Positions 1 through 9,100 of a stretch of 64,000 bases of DNA are shown here, one piece after another. The translations under genes were made by a program, and so were the position numbers. Each line of letters starts with the position of its first letter. Position 1 is the first letter of the stretch. Source of the stretch: Serratia symbiotica (GTDB taxonomy: Bacteria; Pseudomonadota; Gammaproteobacteria; Enterobacterales; Enterobacteriaceae). The stretch is from NCBI RefSeq assembly GCF_000821185.2, contig NZ_CP050855.1:930001-994000 (forward strand). The letters run 5' to 3'. Below the pieces are notes generated by a model. The model ran no database searches, was not told where the DNA came from, and saw only the letters and a list, made by a program, of their open reading frames with translations.

Positions 1-51
1 ATAACAGTCGAATTTAACTTATGACTGTACTGTTCAAGAGATCCTGCGAAC

Positions 52-108
52 GTCGGTAACAAACCCAGAGGTCGGTAACAAACCCAGAGGTCGGTAACAA
101 ACCCAGAG
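52..108. repeat. Three perfect tandem copies of a 19-bp unit upstream of flhDC
   Basis: The unit GTCGGTAACAAACCCAGAG occurs three times head to tail (52-70, 71-89, 90-108) with no spacer. It ends 64 bp before the flhD start, inside what should be the flhDC control region. There are no spacers as in CRISPR. It may be a slippage product or an operator array; the sequence alone does not decide. Confidence 0.95.
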
Positions 109-172
109 CATGGGTGATAAAAATTATCACTCAGTGTATTGTTCTTAAACATAGTTTATCAGGGTGGGGAAT

Positions 173-526
173 ATGGGTACGTCTGAATTACTTAAACATA
201 TTTATGACATAAATCTATCATATTTACTTCTAGCACAGCGGCTAATTAATGATGAAAAAGCCTCGGCGATGTTTCGCCTAGGGATTAACGGAGCCATGGC
301 TGACGCGCTTGCACAGCTTACGCTACCACAAATGGTTAAACTGGCAGAGACCAACCAACTGATCTGCCACTTCCGCTTTAACGATCACCAGAGTATCGAA
401 CGCCTGACCAAAGAGTCACGCGTGGACGATCTACAGCAAATCCATACGGGTATTTTGTTATCAAGCCATTTACTGCAAGAACTATCGGCTGAAAAAGACG
501 GTAGTGCGACGAAGAAAAGAGCCTGA
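173..526 (+). CDS. flhD: Flagellar master regulator subunit FlhD
   Basis: FlhD pairs with FlhC as the FlhD4C2 activator of class 2 flagellar operons. The protein (117 aa from ATG 173) carries the family signature [20 protein letters not shown] at the N-terminus and [16 protein letters not shown] near the C-terminus, and is full length. The ATG at 173 is preferred because a GGGG-rich ribosome site lies just upstream; an in-frame GTG at 164 would add three residues. The stop codon abuts flhC, so the two are translationally coupled. The reading frame is intact, although the island-rich surroundings show decay. Confidence 0.95.
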   Translation: MGTSELLKHIYDINLSYLLLAQRLINDEKASAMFRLGINGAMADALAQLTLPQMVKLAETNQLICHFRFNDHQSIERLTKESRVDDLQQIHTGILLSSHLLQELSAEKDGSATKKRA

Positions 527-528
527 TG

Positions 529-1110
529 ATGGTAGAGAAAAGTATTGTTCAGGAAGCCAAAGATATTCAGCTCGCCATGGAGCTAATATCGCTGGGGGCG
601 CGTTTGCAGATGTTGGAAAGCGAGACGCAGCTTAGCCGTGGCCGTTTGATTAAGTTGTATAAAGAATTACGTGGTAGCCCGCCGCCTAAAGGGATGCTGC
701 CATTCTCTACCGATTGGTTTATAACCTGGGAACAGAACATCCATTCTTCGATGTTCTACAACGCCTATCAATTTCTGGTAAAAAGCGGGCAGTGCAGCGG
801 CGTGGAGGCGGTGATCAAAGCCTATCGCCTTTACTTGGAGCAGTGTCCTCAGCAGCCAGAAGAAGCGCCGTTGCTGGCGCTGACCCGCGCCTGGACATTG
901 GTGCGCTTCGTCGATAGCGGTATGCTGCAACTGACCGCCTGCAACTGCTGCGGTGGGGCATTTATCACCCACGCCCATCAGCCGCTCAACGGTTTTATTT
1001 GCAGTTTATGCCAGCCCCCATCCCGCGCAGTAAAAAGGCGTAAACTTTCGCCGCAACTGGCCGATATTATCTCTCAACTGCTGGACGAGCAGGTTAAGCG
1101 CGCCATTTGA
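529..1110 (+). CDS. flhC: Flagellar master regulator subunit FlhC
   Basis: FlhC is the zinc-binding DNA-contacting partner of FlhD. The 193-aa protein has the conserved block [20 protein letters not shown] and the C-terminal zinc cysteines in CNCCGG...CSLC (near residues 137-160). A second ATG at 526 overlaps the flhD stop (TGATG); alignment of the N-terminus ([10 protein letters not shown]) favours 529. The last 70 bp of the gene also contain a sigma-28-type promoter for motA, an arrangement known in E. coli. Full length, no disruption. Confidence 0.95.
   Translation: MVEKSIVQEAKDIQLAMELISLGARLQMLESETQLSRGRLIKLYKELRGSPPPKGMLPFSTDWFITWEQNIHSSMFYNAYQFLVKSGQCSGVEAVIKAYRLYLEQCPQQPEEAPLLALTRAWTLVRFVDSGMLQLTACNCCGGAFITHAHQPLNGFICSLCQPPSRAVKRRKLSPQLADIISQLLDEQVKRAI
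1041..1067 (+). promoter_or_regulatory. Sigma-28 (FliA) type promoter inside flhC, for motAB
   Basis: TAAACTTT (1041-1048), an 11-bp spacer, then GCCGATAT (1060-1067), against the FliA consensus TAAAGTTT-N11-GCCGATAA. Two bases deviate. It lies within the flhC coding region and points at motA. A FliA promoter embedded in flhC is established for enterobacteria. Confidence 0.75.
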
Positions 1111-1254
1111 ACCCGCAACATTGCCGGTTGACGGCAGTGAAAATAGACGTGTGATACGGAAGGGCGTGGTGATGCCGCCCTGGTAGCGCAGGTTAACCTT
1201 CCAAAAGGCGCGTTTACCCACCTTCCATCTACATTGTCAATTTGAGGAATGCGT

Positions 1255-2142
1255 GTGCTAGTTATTTTGGGTTATCTCGTGGTATTGGGTACGGTTTTTG
1301 GCGGATACATGATGGTGGGTGGCCATCTCGGTGCGCTGTATCAGCCGTCAGAGTTTCTGATTATTGGTGGGGCAGGTATTGGCGCTTTTATCGTCGGCAA
1401 CAGCGGTAAGGCGATCAAAGCCACGTTGCGCGCATTACCCGGGCTGATGCGCGGTTCGAAATACAGCAAGGCTCTGTATATGGATCTGATGGCGTTGCTG
1501 TATCTCCTGCTGGCTAAATCACGCCAGAAAGGCATGTTGTCTCTTGAGTTTGATATTGATAACCCAAGGGAAAGTGAAATTTTCTCTAAGTATCCGCGCC
1601 TCCTTTCTGATAATGTCGCGGTGGAATTTATCACCGACTATTTAAGGCTGATGGTGAGTGGCAACATGAATGCGTTTGAGGTCGAAGCGCTGATGGATGA
1701 AGAAATCGAAACTTTCGAACATGAAAGTGAAGTACCCGCCGGCAGCTTGGGGATGATGGGTGACTCGCTTCCGGCGTTCGGCATTGTGGCAGCGGTGATG
1801 GGGGTGGTACACGCGCTGGCCTCGGCTGATCGCCCAGCCGCTGAATTGGGGGCACTGATCGCCAATGCAATGGTCGGTACTTTCCTGGGTATTCTGCTGG
1901 CCTACGGGTTTATTTCTCCGCTTGCAGCGGTGTTGAGGCAGAAGAGTGCGGAGACGGTCAAGATGATGCAGTGTATCAAAGTGACACTACTGTCCAACAT
2001 GCACGGCTACGCGCCGCAGATTGCGGTCGAGTTTGGCCGCAAAATACTGTACACCACCGAGCGTCCTTCATTCCTTGAGTTGGAAGAGCATGTGCGCCAA
2101 GTGAAAGCACCAGCACAACAGGCGACGGAAGAAGGAACATGA
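1255..2142 (+). CDS. motA: Flagellar motor stator protein MotA
   Basis: MotA forms with MotB the proton channel that drives flagellar rotation, in the inner membrane. The protein has four hydrophobic segments; the first is near the start ([19 protein letters not shown]) and the last two flank [18 protein letters not shown] and [18 protein letters not shown] 1255 is chosen because GAGGA (1244-1248) sits 6 bp upstream and it yields 295 aa, the E. coli length; the in-frame ATG at 1249 is too close to that site. It overlaps motB by 4 bp. Intact. Confidence 0.94.
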   Translation: MLVILGYLVVLGTVFGGYMMVGGHLGALYQPSEFLIIGGAGIGAFIVGNSGKAIKATLRALPGLMRGSKYSKALYMDLMALLYLLLAKSRQKGMLSLEFDIDNPRESEIFSKYPRLLSDNVAVEFITDYLRLMVSGNMNAFEVEALMDEEIETFEHESEVPAGSLGMMGDSLPAFGIVAAVMGVVHALASADRPAAELGALIANAMVGTFLGILLAYGFISPLAAVLRQKSAETVKMMQCIKVTLLSNMHGYAPQIAVEFGRKILYTTERPSFLELEEHVRQVKAPAQQATEEGT

Positions 2143-3227
2143 AACAAGATCATCCGGTGATTGTGGTCAAAAAAAAACGCAAGGCGGGCCATGGTGGCCA
2201 CCACGGCGGTTCCTGGAAGATTGCTTATGCCGATTTTATGACTGCTATGATGGCATTTTTCTTGGTGATGTGGCTCCTGTCGATCGCCAACCCGCAACAG
2301 TTGACGCAAATCGCCGAGTATTTCCGCACACCGCTAAAGGTGGCGTTAACCGGCGGTGATAAAAACAGCTCTGAAAGCAGCCCTATCCCAGGTGGTGGCG
2401 ACGACCCTACCCAGCAGGAGGGGCTGGTGAAGAAACAGATTGAGTCACCAGAAAAACGCGCTGAAGAGCTAAAGCTGAATAAGCTGCGCGAGAAGCTGGA
2501 CGAACTGATTGAATCGGACCCTCGCCTGAAGGCACTGCGCCCACATTTGCTGATCAACCTGATGGATGAAGGGCTGCGTATCCAGATCATCGATAGTCAG
2601 AATCGGCCGATGTTCAAAACCGGTAGTGCACAAGTGGTAGACTATATGCGCGATATACTGCGAGCGATTGCGCCGATCCTCAACGACCTGCCGAACAAAA
2701 TTAGCCTGTCGGGTCATACCGATGATATTCCTTACGCTAACGGTGAGCGTGGCTACAGCAACTGGGAACTGTCTGCTGATCGTGCCAACGCTTCGCGGCG
2801 TGAACTGATCGCGGGCGGCCTCTCGGAGGGTAAGGTGCTGCGGGTCGTGGGCATGGCGTCTACCATGAGCCTGAAGCAGCGTGATGCCGATGATGCCATT
2901 AACCGTCGCATTACCGTGCTGGTATTGAATAAGGATACCCAGAAGGAGATTGAACGTGATAACGCAGAGAGCAACGCGACGGACATCACCCAGCCGGATA
3001 GCCTGAAGCAAGTGATACCGCCTACTACGCCAGCACCGGCGAACAGCAGCTCACCACCCAAGGAGAAGCCTGTGAGCCAGGATGCTGAGGATCAACAAAA
3101 AGCTGCTGCTGAGGCAAAAGCAGTGACCGATAAAGAGAAACCGCAAAACGATGACCAGCAGGGGGATGAGAAACGCACTGGTGTGATCGTCACTCAGACG
3201 CAGATACGCGAAAGCCACGTTTTTTGA
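2139..3227 (+). CDS. motB: Flagellar motor stator protein MotB
   Basis: MotB anchors the stator to peptidoglycan and supplies the proton-binding aspartate. Residues 25-45 hold the single membrane segment with Asp32 in [21 protein letters not shown]. The OmpA-like peptidoglycan-binding domain spans about 150-270, with LSGHTDD and [16 protein letters not shown]. At 362 aa it is longer than the 308-aa E. coli protein because of a charged, low-complexity C-terminal tail rich in Lys, Glu and Ala. The start overlaps motA (ATGA). cheA would normally follow; here flhB does. Confidence 0.94.
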   Translation: MKQDHPVIVVKKKRKAGHGGHHGGSWKIAYADFMTAMMAFFLVMWLLSIANPQQLTQIAEYFRTPLKVALTGGDKNSSESSPIPGGGDDPTQQEGLVKKQIESPEKRAEELKLNKLREKLDELIESDPRLKALRPHLLINLMDEGLRIQIIDSQNRPMFKTGSAQVVDYMRDILRAIAPILNDLPNKISLSGHTDDIPYANGERGYSNWELSADRANASRRELIAGGLSEGKVLRVVGMASTMSLKQRDADDAINRRITVLVLNKDTQKEIERDNAESNATDITQPDSLKQVIPPTTPAPANSSSPPKEKPVSQDAEDQQKAAAEAKAVTDKEKPQNDDQQGDEKRTGVIVTQTQIRESHVF

Positions 3228-3374
3228 TACGTTCTGGGAGGGGGGATGCCAGCGGTTTTTTCCTCATTCGGTAAATAACCTACCTTTTTCCCCGTTGTTC
3301 TACCAATGGCATCGGCTTTTTTTTGGCATGCTGGGTGCAATTTTATTCTCTCCCAGCACAGGAACCGACCGTCC
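3228..3374. other. Deletion junction where the chemotaxis operon is expected
   Basis: Only 147 bp separate motB from flhB. In Serratia, Yersinia and E. coli this position holds cheA, cheW, receptor genes, cheR, cheB, cheY and cheZ. A purine-rich stretch (GGGAGGGGGGATG, about 3236-3248) right after motB could be a leftover cheA ribosome site; that reading is inference. No che coding sequence is recognisable. Confidence 0.8.
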
Positions 3375-4526
3375 GTGGCTGAAGACAGCGATCTGGAAAA
3401 AAGCGAAGCTCCCACACCACACAGGGTGGAAAAAGCGCGTGAAGATGGCCAGATCCCTCGTTCACGCGAACTGACCTCCGTACTGATGCTCGTCGCTGGG
3501 CTGGCGATCATCTGGATGTCCGGCAACAATATGGCGCAACAACTGGCGATGATGCTGACTCAGGGCCTGAATTTCGACCACGGCATGGTCAGCAACGACA
3601 AACAGATGTTGCGCCAATTGGGTATGCTGCTGCGTCAGGCCGCCTGGGCGCTATTACCGATCATGGCAGGGTTGGTACTGGTGGCGATAGCTGCGCCGAT
3701 GCTGCTCGGCGGTATCTTGTTCAGTGGTAAATCGATCAAGCTTGATTTAAAACGTATGAACCCTTTGGCTGGGCTGAAGCGTATCTTTTCCAGCCAGGTG
3801 TTGGCGGAACTGCTGAAAGGGATATTGAAAGCGACATTAGTGGGGTGGGTCACCAGCTTGTATTTGTGGCACAACTGGGCGGCGATGCTGCATTTGGTAA
3901 CGCAGCGGCCGTTTGAGGCGCTAGGCAATGCGCTACAAATAATTATTTTCTGTGGTCTGCTGGTGGTACTGGGATTGACACCTATGGTGACGTTCGACGT
4001 GTTTTATCAACTGTGGAGTCATTTCAAGAAACTGAAGATGACCAAACAGGATATCCGCGACGAATTCAAAGAGCAGGAAGGTGACCCGCATATCAAGGGA
4101 CGCCTGCGCCAACAGCAGCGGACGATCGCCCGGCGTCGCATGATGGCCGATGTGCCCAAGGCGGATGTCATCGTCACCAACCCAACGCACTATGCTGTCG
4201 CACTACAGTACAACGACAAAAAAATGAGTGCGCCGAAAGTACTGGCTAAAGGAGCCGGTGAAATTGCACTGCGCATTCGCCAACTGGGTGCAGAACATCG
4301 AATCCCCCTGTTTGAGGCCCCGCCATTGGCACGCGCGCTGTATCGACACAGCGAGATTGGGCAACATATCCCAGCCACCCTGTATGCCGCAGTTGCCGAG
4401 GTGCTGGCCTGGGTTTATCAATTGCGCCGCTGGCGGCAAGAAGGCGGTATAATACCGAAAAAACCTGAAAATCTACCGGTGCCAGAAGCACTGGATTTTG
4501 CTGGAGAGAACAACTCTGATGGCTAA
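3375..4526 (+). CDS. flhB: Flagellar type III export switch protein FlhB
   Basis: FlhB is the membrane component of the flagellar export gate that switches substrate class from rod/hook to filament after autocleavage. The GTG start at 3375 gives the family N-terminus (M)AEDSDLEKSEAPTPHR and 383 aa, matching the usual 382; upstream in-frame codons to 3306 give a non-homologous extension and are rejected. Four hydrophobic segments lie within residues 30-215. The autocleavage motif NPTH is present in DVIVTNPTHYAVAL. The stop overlaps the flhA start by 8 bp. Confidence 0.95.
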   Translation: MAEDSDLEKSEAPTPHRVEKAREDGQIPRSRELTSVLMLVAGLAIIWMSGNNMAQQLAMMLTQGLNFDHGMVSNDKQMLRQLGMLLRQAAWALLPIMAGLVLVAIAAPMLLGGILFSGKSIKLDLKRMNPLAGLKRIFSSQVLAELLKGILKATLVGWVTSLYLWHNWAAMLHLVTQRPFEALGNALQIIIFCGLLVVLGLTPMVTFDVFYQLWSHFKKLKMTKQDIRDEFKEQEGDPHIKGRLRQQQRTIARRRMMADVPKADVIVTNPTHYAVALQYNDKKMSAPKVLAKGAGEIALRIRQLGAEHRIPLFEAPPLARALYRHSEIGQHIPATLYAAVAEVLAWVYQLRRWRQEGGIIPKKPENLPVPEALDFAGENNSDG

Positions 4527-6600
4527 TTTGGCCTCCTTGCTTCGTTTGCCGGGTAATTTTAAAGATACGCAGTGGCAGGTACTGGCTGGCCCGATATTGA
4601 TCTTGATGATCTTATCAATGATGGTGTTGCCACTGCCGGCGTTTATCCTCGATCTGCTGTTCACCTTCAATATCGCGTTGTCGATTATGGTGCTGCTGGT
4701 GGCGATGTTTACCCAGCGCACGCTGGAGTTCGCCGCCTTCCCAACCATCCTGCTGTTCTCGACCCTGTTGCGGCTATCACTGAATGTGGCGTCGACGCGC
4801 ATCATACTGATGGAAGGGCATACTGGTTCGGCTGCAGCAGGCCGTGTGGTAGAGGCTTTCGGCCATTTCCTGGTCGGCGGCAATTTCGCCATCGGTATCG
4901 TGGTGTTTATCATTTTGGTATTGATCAACTTTATGGTGATCACTAAAGGTGCTGGACGTATCGCCGAAGTAGGTGCGCGCTTTGTACTGGACGGCATGCC
5001 GGGCAAACAGATGGCGATCGACGCTGATCTTAACGCTGGCCTAATCGGTGAAGACGAAGCGAAAAAGCGCCGTGCTGAGGTCACGCAGGAAGCCGATTTC
5101 TACGGATCAATGGACGGTGCCAGTAAGTTCGTACGGGGTGATGCGGTCGCCGGCCTGATGATCATGGTATTGAACGTGGTGGGAGGGCTGTTGGTCGGCG
5201 TGATCCAGCACGGTATGGCGATGGGTACGGCGGCGGAAAGTTATACGTTGTTGACCATTGGCGATGGGTTGGTGGCGCAAATCCCCGCGCTAGTGATCTC
5301 TACCGCAGCCGGTGTGATCGTCACCCGCGTGGCGACCGATCAGGACGTGGGGGAGCAGATGGTTGGCCAACTGTTCAATAACCCACGGGTCATGCTGCTC
5401 AGTGCCGGAGTGCTAGGGTTGTTGGGCCTGGTACCAGGTATGCCGAACCTGGTGTTCCTGCTGTTTACCGCTGCCTTGCTTGGGCTGGCCTGGTGGCTGC
5501 GTGGGCGTGAGCAACAGGCACCTAGAACGGTGGAAGCGCCAGTAGCGCAGGAAAATCCGCAGGCCTCCGAAGCTAGCTGGTCTGACGTACAAATGGAGGA
5601 TCCGCTGGGCTTGGAAGTCGGTTACCGGTTGATCCCGATGGTCGATTTTCAACAGAACGGCGAGCTGCTTGGGCGTATCCGTGGCATCCGTAAAAAATTC
5701 GCCCAGGATATGGGCTACCTGCCGCCGGTGGTGCACATCCGCGACAACCTAGAACTACCGCCCGCCAGCTACCGCATCCTGATGAAAGGAGTGGAGATTG
5801 GCAGTGGAGAGGCGCATCCGGGTCGCTGGCTGGCGATTAACCCCGGCAACGCCGTGGGAGAGCTGGCAGGAGACAAGACCATCGATCCGGCTTTTGGGTT
5901 AGAGGCAGTATGGATCGACAGTGCATTGCGTGAACAAGCACAGATCCAGGGGTTTACCGTAGTGGAAGCCAGCACGGTGGTGGCTACGCATCTCAACCAC
6001 CTGATTGGCCAGTTCGCCAGTGAGTTGTTTGGTCGGCAGGAAACCCAGCAGCTACTGGATCGTGTCTCTCAGGAGATGCCAAAACTGACCGAAGACTTCG
6101 TGCCGGGTGTGGTGTCACTGACCACACTACATAAAGTATTGCAAAACCTGCTGGCAGAACGGGTATCGATCCGTGATATGCGCACCATCATTGAAACGCT
6201 GGCAGAGCATGCGCCAACGCAAAGCGATCCTTATGAACTGACCGCAGTGGTACGGGTGGCGCTAGGACGTGCGATCACTCAACAGTGGTTCCCAGGCAAC
6301 GGTGAGATCCAGGTCATTGGCCTGGACACCCAGTTGGAGCGTTTGCTATTGCAAGCGCTCCAGGGCGGCGGCGGACTGGAACCGGGGTTAGCGGATCGTT
6401 TGCTGGAGCAGGCGCGACAAGCGCTGCAACGGCAAGAAATGCTCGGCGCTCCGCCGGTGCTGTTGGTCAACCACGCGTTGCGTGCGTTGCTGGCACGCTT
6501 CCTGCGCCGCAGTGTGCCGCAGATTGTGGTGTTGTCGAATCTGGAAATTAACGACGATCGGCAACTTCGCATGACCGCGACCATTGGAGCCGCCGAATGA
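4519..6600 (+). CDS. flhA: Flagellar export gate protein FlhA
   Basis: FlhA is the major export-gate protein: an N-terminal membrane half (about residues 20-330, eight segments) and a C-terminal cytoplasmic docking half for chaperone-substrate complexes. The conserved cytoplasmic loop GAGRIAEVGARFVLDGMPGKQ and the block PALVISTAAGVIVTR are intact. ATG 4519 with GGAGAG at 4503-4508 gives MANLASLLRLPG and 693 aa, the expected size; the longer frame to 4498 adds non-conserved residues. It overlaps flhE by 4 bp. Confidence 0.96.
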   Translation: MANLASLLRLPGNFKDTQWQVLAGPILILMILSMMVLPLPAFILDLLFTFNIALSIMVLLVAMFTQRTLEFAAFPTILLFSTLLRLSLNVASTRIILMEGHTGSAAAGRVVEAFGHFLVGGNFAIGIVVFIILVLINFMVITKGAGRIAEVGARFVLDGMPGKQMAIDADLNAGLIGEDEAKKRRAEVTQEADFYGSMDGASKFVRGDAVAGLMIMVLNVVGGLLVGVIQHGMAMGTAAESYTLLTIGDGLVAQIPALVISTAAGVIVTRVATDQDVGEQMVGQLFNNPRVMLLSAGVLGLLGLVPGMPNLVFLLFTAALLGLAWWLRGREQQAPRTVEAPVAQENPQASEASWSDVQMEDPLGLEVGYRLIPMVDFQQNGELLGRIRGIRKKFAQDMGYLPPVVHIRDNLELPPASYRILMKGVEIGSGEAHPGRWLAINPGNAVGELAGDKTIDPAFGLEAVWIDSALREQAQIQGFTVVEASTVVATHLNHLIGQFASELFGRQETQQLLDRVSQEMPKLTEDFVPGVVSLTTLHKVLQNLLAERVSIRDMRTIIETLAEHAPTQSDPYELTAVVRVALGRAITQQWFPGNGEIQVIGLDTQLERLLLQALQGGGGLEPGLADRLLEQARQALQRQEMLGAPPVLLVNHALRALLARFLRRSVPQIVVLSNLEINDDRQLRMTATIGAAE

Positions 6601-7001
6601 AACACTGCCTGTCGGCACTACTTTTACTGATGCCGCTGTTTGCTAAGGCAGTGTCTGGTTCTTGGGTAGCTGAAGGGCCGGGGGTGATGCTGGAGCAGGG
6701 CGGAATGCGTGATGAATCCGCTGAGTTAAGGGCACCGAATGCCTTACCCGATGCTAATGCGCGCATTACCCGCGTCAGTTGGCGCTACCGCCTGCTATCG
6801 GCCGAGCTGGCTGGCCTACAAGTGCAGTTATGCACCCTGAACCGCTGTATTCTGCTGGGGAGCGGCAGTGGCAGCAGCACCGGGTTGCAGGGTGAACCCG
6901 CCAATTCACCGTTTCGCTTTATCTACTACGTGCAGTCGCGTGGTGGGCTAAATCCGCCGTTACGGGTGATTGGCAATCAGGTGATTGTCAACTATGAGTA
7001 A
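6597..7001 (+). CDS. flhE: Flagellar protein FlhE
   Basis: A 134-aa exported protein with an N-terminal signal peptide ending near AKAVSG. FlhE is a periplasmic protein encoded last in the flhBAE operon, linked to proton leakage control and proper flagellum assembly. The conserved SWVAEGPGV and C-terminal PPLRVIGNQVIVNYE fit the family. ATGA overlap with flhA shows coupling. The sequence beyond the stop is degraded accessory DNA. Confidence 0.9.
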   Translation: MKHCLSALLLLMPLFAKAVSGSWVAEGPGVMLEQGGMRDESAELRAPNALPDANARITRVSWRYRLLSAELAGLQVQLCTLNRCILLGSGSGSSTGLQGEPANSPFRFIYYVQSRGGLNPPLRVIGNQVIVNYE

Positions 7002-7120
7002 AGTAAGCGCTGCATGTCCTGGTAATATTTGCCATCCCGCCACTGATACTGCCTGCAAGTTTTGCGCACCCTGAGTTCACTTGGTCAATAAGTGAGAAAT
7101 CAATATGCAGATCTCAGGGG

Positions 7121-7352
7121 ACTAGGCTGTGTTCGGCAATTGCACGTGAGCACCGCTGGGGCCATTTACAGATGCAGCAAGGTGCGGACGGGTTGGTGGG
7201 CCAAATAAGTGGCTCGTCATCTAGGGGGGCTAGCTCTTCGGGGCGTTCCCCAAAGCTTGTCGGGTTTGAATATAGGCACTACACCCTCCGCTTTGATTAC
7301 GGGCTTTTGGCTCTGTGACGTCACCAGGGTCAATGATCGGACACAGCCTAAC
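7121..7352. mobile_element. MITE-like element, copy 1 (TA-flanked, about 228 bp)
   Basis: The element runs from TAGGCTGTGTTCGG (7123) to CGGACACAGCCTA (7350). Its ends are inverted repeats and each is flanked by TA, as for mariner/IS630-type insertions. A second, diverged copy lies at 61412-61659 upstream of zwf. Both copies share an internal stretch readable as SALITGF on the plus strand. No transposase is encoded, hence non-autonomous. Confidence 0.75.
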
Positions 7353-7462
7353 TTATCAACTGTCCCACCTCTCCCAAAACAGTCAAAGTACCCGTTGGCG
7401 CTTGCGAACGGCTCACCTCCTTCTTTCCTCGTGATCGTAACAACTTTTTTGAAGCTCAGTCA

Positions 7463-7795
7463 GTAAATAAGTATCGGGCCACCCCTGATAGTAACGTGCC
7501 AGTAAAAGTTAACCGTAGTGGTTTGTCTGGAGAAAAAATGATTGATATATCGGCTGACTATAGCGGAAGTTATGCCGTGACTGAGTCAGGGAGGTTATTT
7601 GTATGGGGCAGCAATTATGCTGATTTACTGGGTCTATACAAAAATTACAAATCTTGGGATAGCTAAAATGTATATGCTCCTATAGAAAATGACTATTTTC
7701 AGGAAAATAAAAGTGAATAAGATCATTGCTGGTTACTACAGTGCGCTGATACTGACTGAAGGCTCGAAGTCTATACCATCCTTAATGGCTAATTG
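7463..7795 (+). pseudogene. Remnant of an RCC1-repeat (beta-propeller) protein
   Basis: In-frame translation from about 7463 gives ...VPVKVNRSGLSG then ISADYSGSYAVTESGRLFVW, followed by GSNYADLLGL, which is a typical RCC1 repeat (GxxHSxAVTxxGxLFxWGxNxxGQLG). A stop (near 7664) and at least two frameshifts follow; the next repeat is visible as VNKIIAGYYSALILTEGSK (about 7714-7772). Bacterial RCC1 proteins are often secreted or effector-like. The upstream part is lost, perhaps through the adjacent MITE. Family call is from the motif only. Confidence 0.6.
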
Positions 7796-7925
7796 ATAGT
7801 TTAAAAGTGACTTCTCTTATTTCTTTTTTCCATAGATACATCTACCTTAGAGGCGTGCTACCTACAATTTTCAGCGTTTTAACCCGCTTAGGTTCAGCTA
7901 TAAATGGTATTGGCGTGTCTTTAGT

Positions 7926-8120
7926 ATGGTTATGTGTAGTGTTACGCCGCAGCAGGAAGCGGCCTCGAACCTGAATGAAGTGAAACTGGGTATGGGGATT
8001 GAACAGGCTCAGCTAGTGGGAAGCCTGAGTCATCAGGCCGCTGGCTCAGGTTACCTTAACTCTGAAGCCATACTGGGCAATAAAATACAGCTACTAACCG
8101 GTCTTTTAGCGGCCAACTAA
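7926..8120 (+). CDS. Small unassigned ORF between the RCC1 remnant and flgN
   Basis: A 64-aa frame without a recognised domain; the C-terminal part (about NLNEVKLGMGIEQAQLVGSL onward) looks protein-like, with even amphipathic composition, and ends QLLTGLLAAN. It may be the tail of a longer lost gene because the N-terminus has no clear ribosome site. No function is proposed. Confidence 0.3.
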   Translation: MVMCSVTPQQEAASNLNEVKLGMGIEQAQLVGSLSHQAAGSGYLNSEAILGNKIQLLTGLLAAN

Positions 8121-8186
8121 AATTAATCACGCATTTTTTCTATATGCGCCTGGCGGCATTAAGTGCACAGGGCGCATCGGCTTGAT

Positions 8187-8621
8187 TCAGATGACGATCT
8201 TACGCCCCAGCAGGTTGCTGCCGCGCGACTGTCCATCCGGGCCGTAAAGTGATTGATTATTCTTGTTCAGGATCGCCAGTGCCTGCGCGTTGTGGTCGAT
8301 TTGCTGATTGAGCAGCATGCCGTTGTGCTGATTTTTCTCTCTTAGTGTCTGACTAAGCTGCTGCACTTGTTGCCAGCGTTGCGCCAATTGCGGTAGCCCG
8401 TCATAAGGTGCTTGCCATCCGAGGGTGTTTTCCAGCCTATGCCGTTGCTGTTCCAAATAGCCGACCGTTGCCAGCAACTGACTCTTGGCATCGGTAATGC
8501 GTTGCAAAGCCACGCCAGGCAACTGGCTCGAACATAGCAGATGATGTTCCTCTACCAACGCCGTATCCAGCCCATGTAAAGCTTCCAGCAGCTTATCCAG
8601 CAACTGTGTCAGGTTTTTCAT
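8187..8621 (-). CDS. flgN: Flagellar export chaperone FlgN
   Basis: FlgN is the cytoplasmic chaperone of the hook-filament junction proteins FlgK and FlgL. The protein (about 144 aa from ATG 8621) is mostly helical, with the family blocks ITDAKSQLLATVGYLEQQR and NQHNGMLLNQQIDHNAQAL and the C-terminal LYGPDGQS. An in-frame TTG at 8630 is also open, but the GAGAGA site is better spaced for the ATG. It follows flgM in the same operon; both are needed for late assembly with flgKL, which are intact here. Confidence 0.9.
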   Translation of the reverse strand: MKNLTQLLDKLLEALHGLDTALVEEHHLLCSSQLPGVALQRITDAKSQLLATVGYLEQQRHRLENTLGWQAPYDGLPQLAQRWQQVQQLSQTLREKNQHNGMLLNQQIDHNAQALAILNKNNQSLYGPDGQSRGSNLLGRKIVI

Positions 8622-8662
8622 GGTTGTCAATTATCTCTCTGAGAGTCTTTGTCGCCGTGCCG

Positions 8663-8974
8663 TCAGTCGCGTCCGGGGTTCCAAAGCATATCGCTCTGTA
8701 CATTTTGCAGCAGCGCGTCGGCGATTTTGCCGGTGTCCATTTTTAGCTCACCACGTTGAATTGCCTGCTTGATAGCTGCTACCCGACTTATATCGATATC
8801 TTGGGTTCCCGGCTGCATCAGGTGGGCCTGAGCATGGCTCAGTTTAACCTGAGTACCACTGACGGTGGTTTCAGCGGTTGTGGACTTACGCGGCTGGAGC
8901 GGGTTATCGGCTGGTGTTTCACGTGGTTGCACGGATGAAACAGGTTGCAGTCGCTGGGTGCGATCAATACTCAT
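8663..8974 (-). CDS. flgM: Anti-sigma-28 factor FlgM
   Basis: FlgM holds FliA (sigma-28) inactive until it is exported through the finished hook-basal body. The protein starts [13 protein letters not shown] and is about 103 aa. The C-terminal sigma-binding half (about 60-103) includes [19 protein letters not shown] and IADALLQ. Two extra in-frame residues upstream (MT) are possible. A near-consensus sigma-28 promoter lies upstream at 9069-9095. fliA itself is outside the window. Confidence 0.93.
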   Translation of the reverse strand: MSIDRTQRLQPVSSVQPRETPADNPLQPRKSTTAETTVSGTQVKLSHAQAHLMQPGTQDIDISRVAAIKQAIQRGELKMDTGKIADALLQNVQSDMLWNPGRD

Positions 8975-9068
8975 AGTCAATCTCCATCTGCACTATCGCC
9001 GTGATGGCGATGACGCTAATATGATAATTTTGCGGCACTGATAGCCGGTAAAATACAGCCAATGATTC

Positions 9069-9095
9069 TTATCGGCAGGTTCTACTCAATCTTTA
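9069..9095 (-). promoter_or_regulatory. Sigma-28 promoter of flgMN
   Basis: On the minus strand TAAAGATT (9095-9088), 11 bp, GCCGATAA (9076-9069); only one base differs from the FliA consensus. It lies between the flgA stop and flgM, giving flgMN a class 3 promoter in addition to read-through from flgA. Confidence 0.9.
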
Positions 9096-9100
9096 CTTTT

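Noticed and set aside
52..108. Possible CRISPR array
   Set aside because: The three units are directly adjacent without spacers, and no cas gene is nearby.
3306..3374. N-terminal extension of FlhB
   Set aside because: The added residues have no homology; GTG 3375 gives the family start and length.
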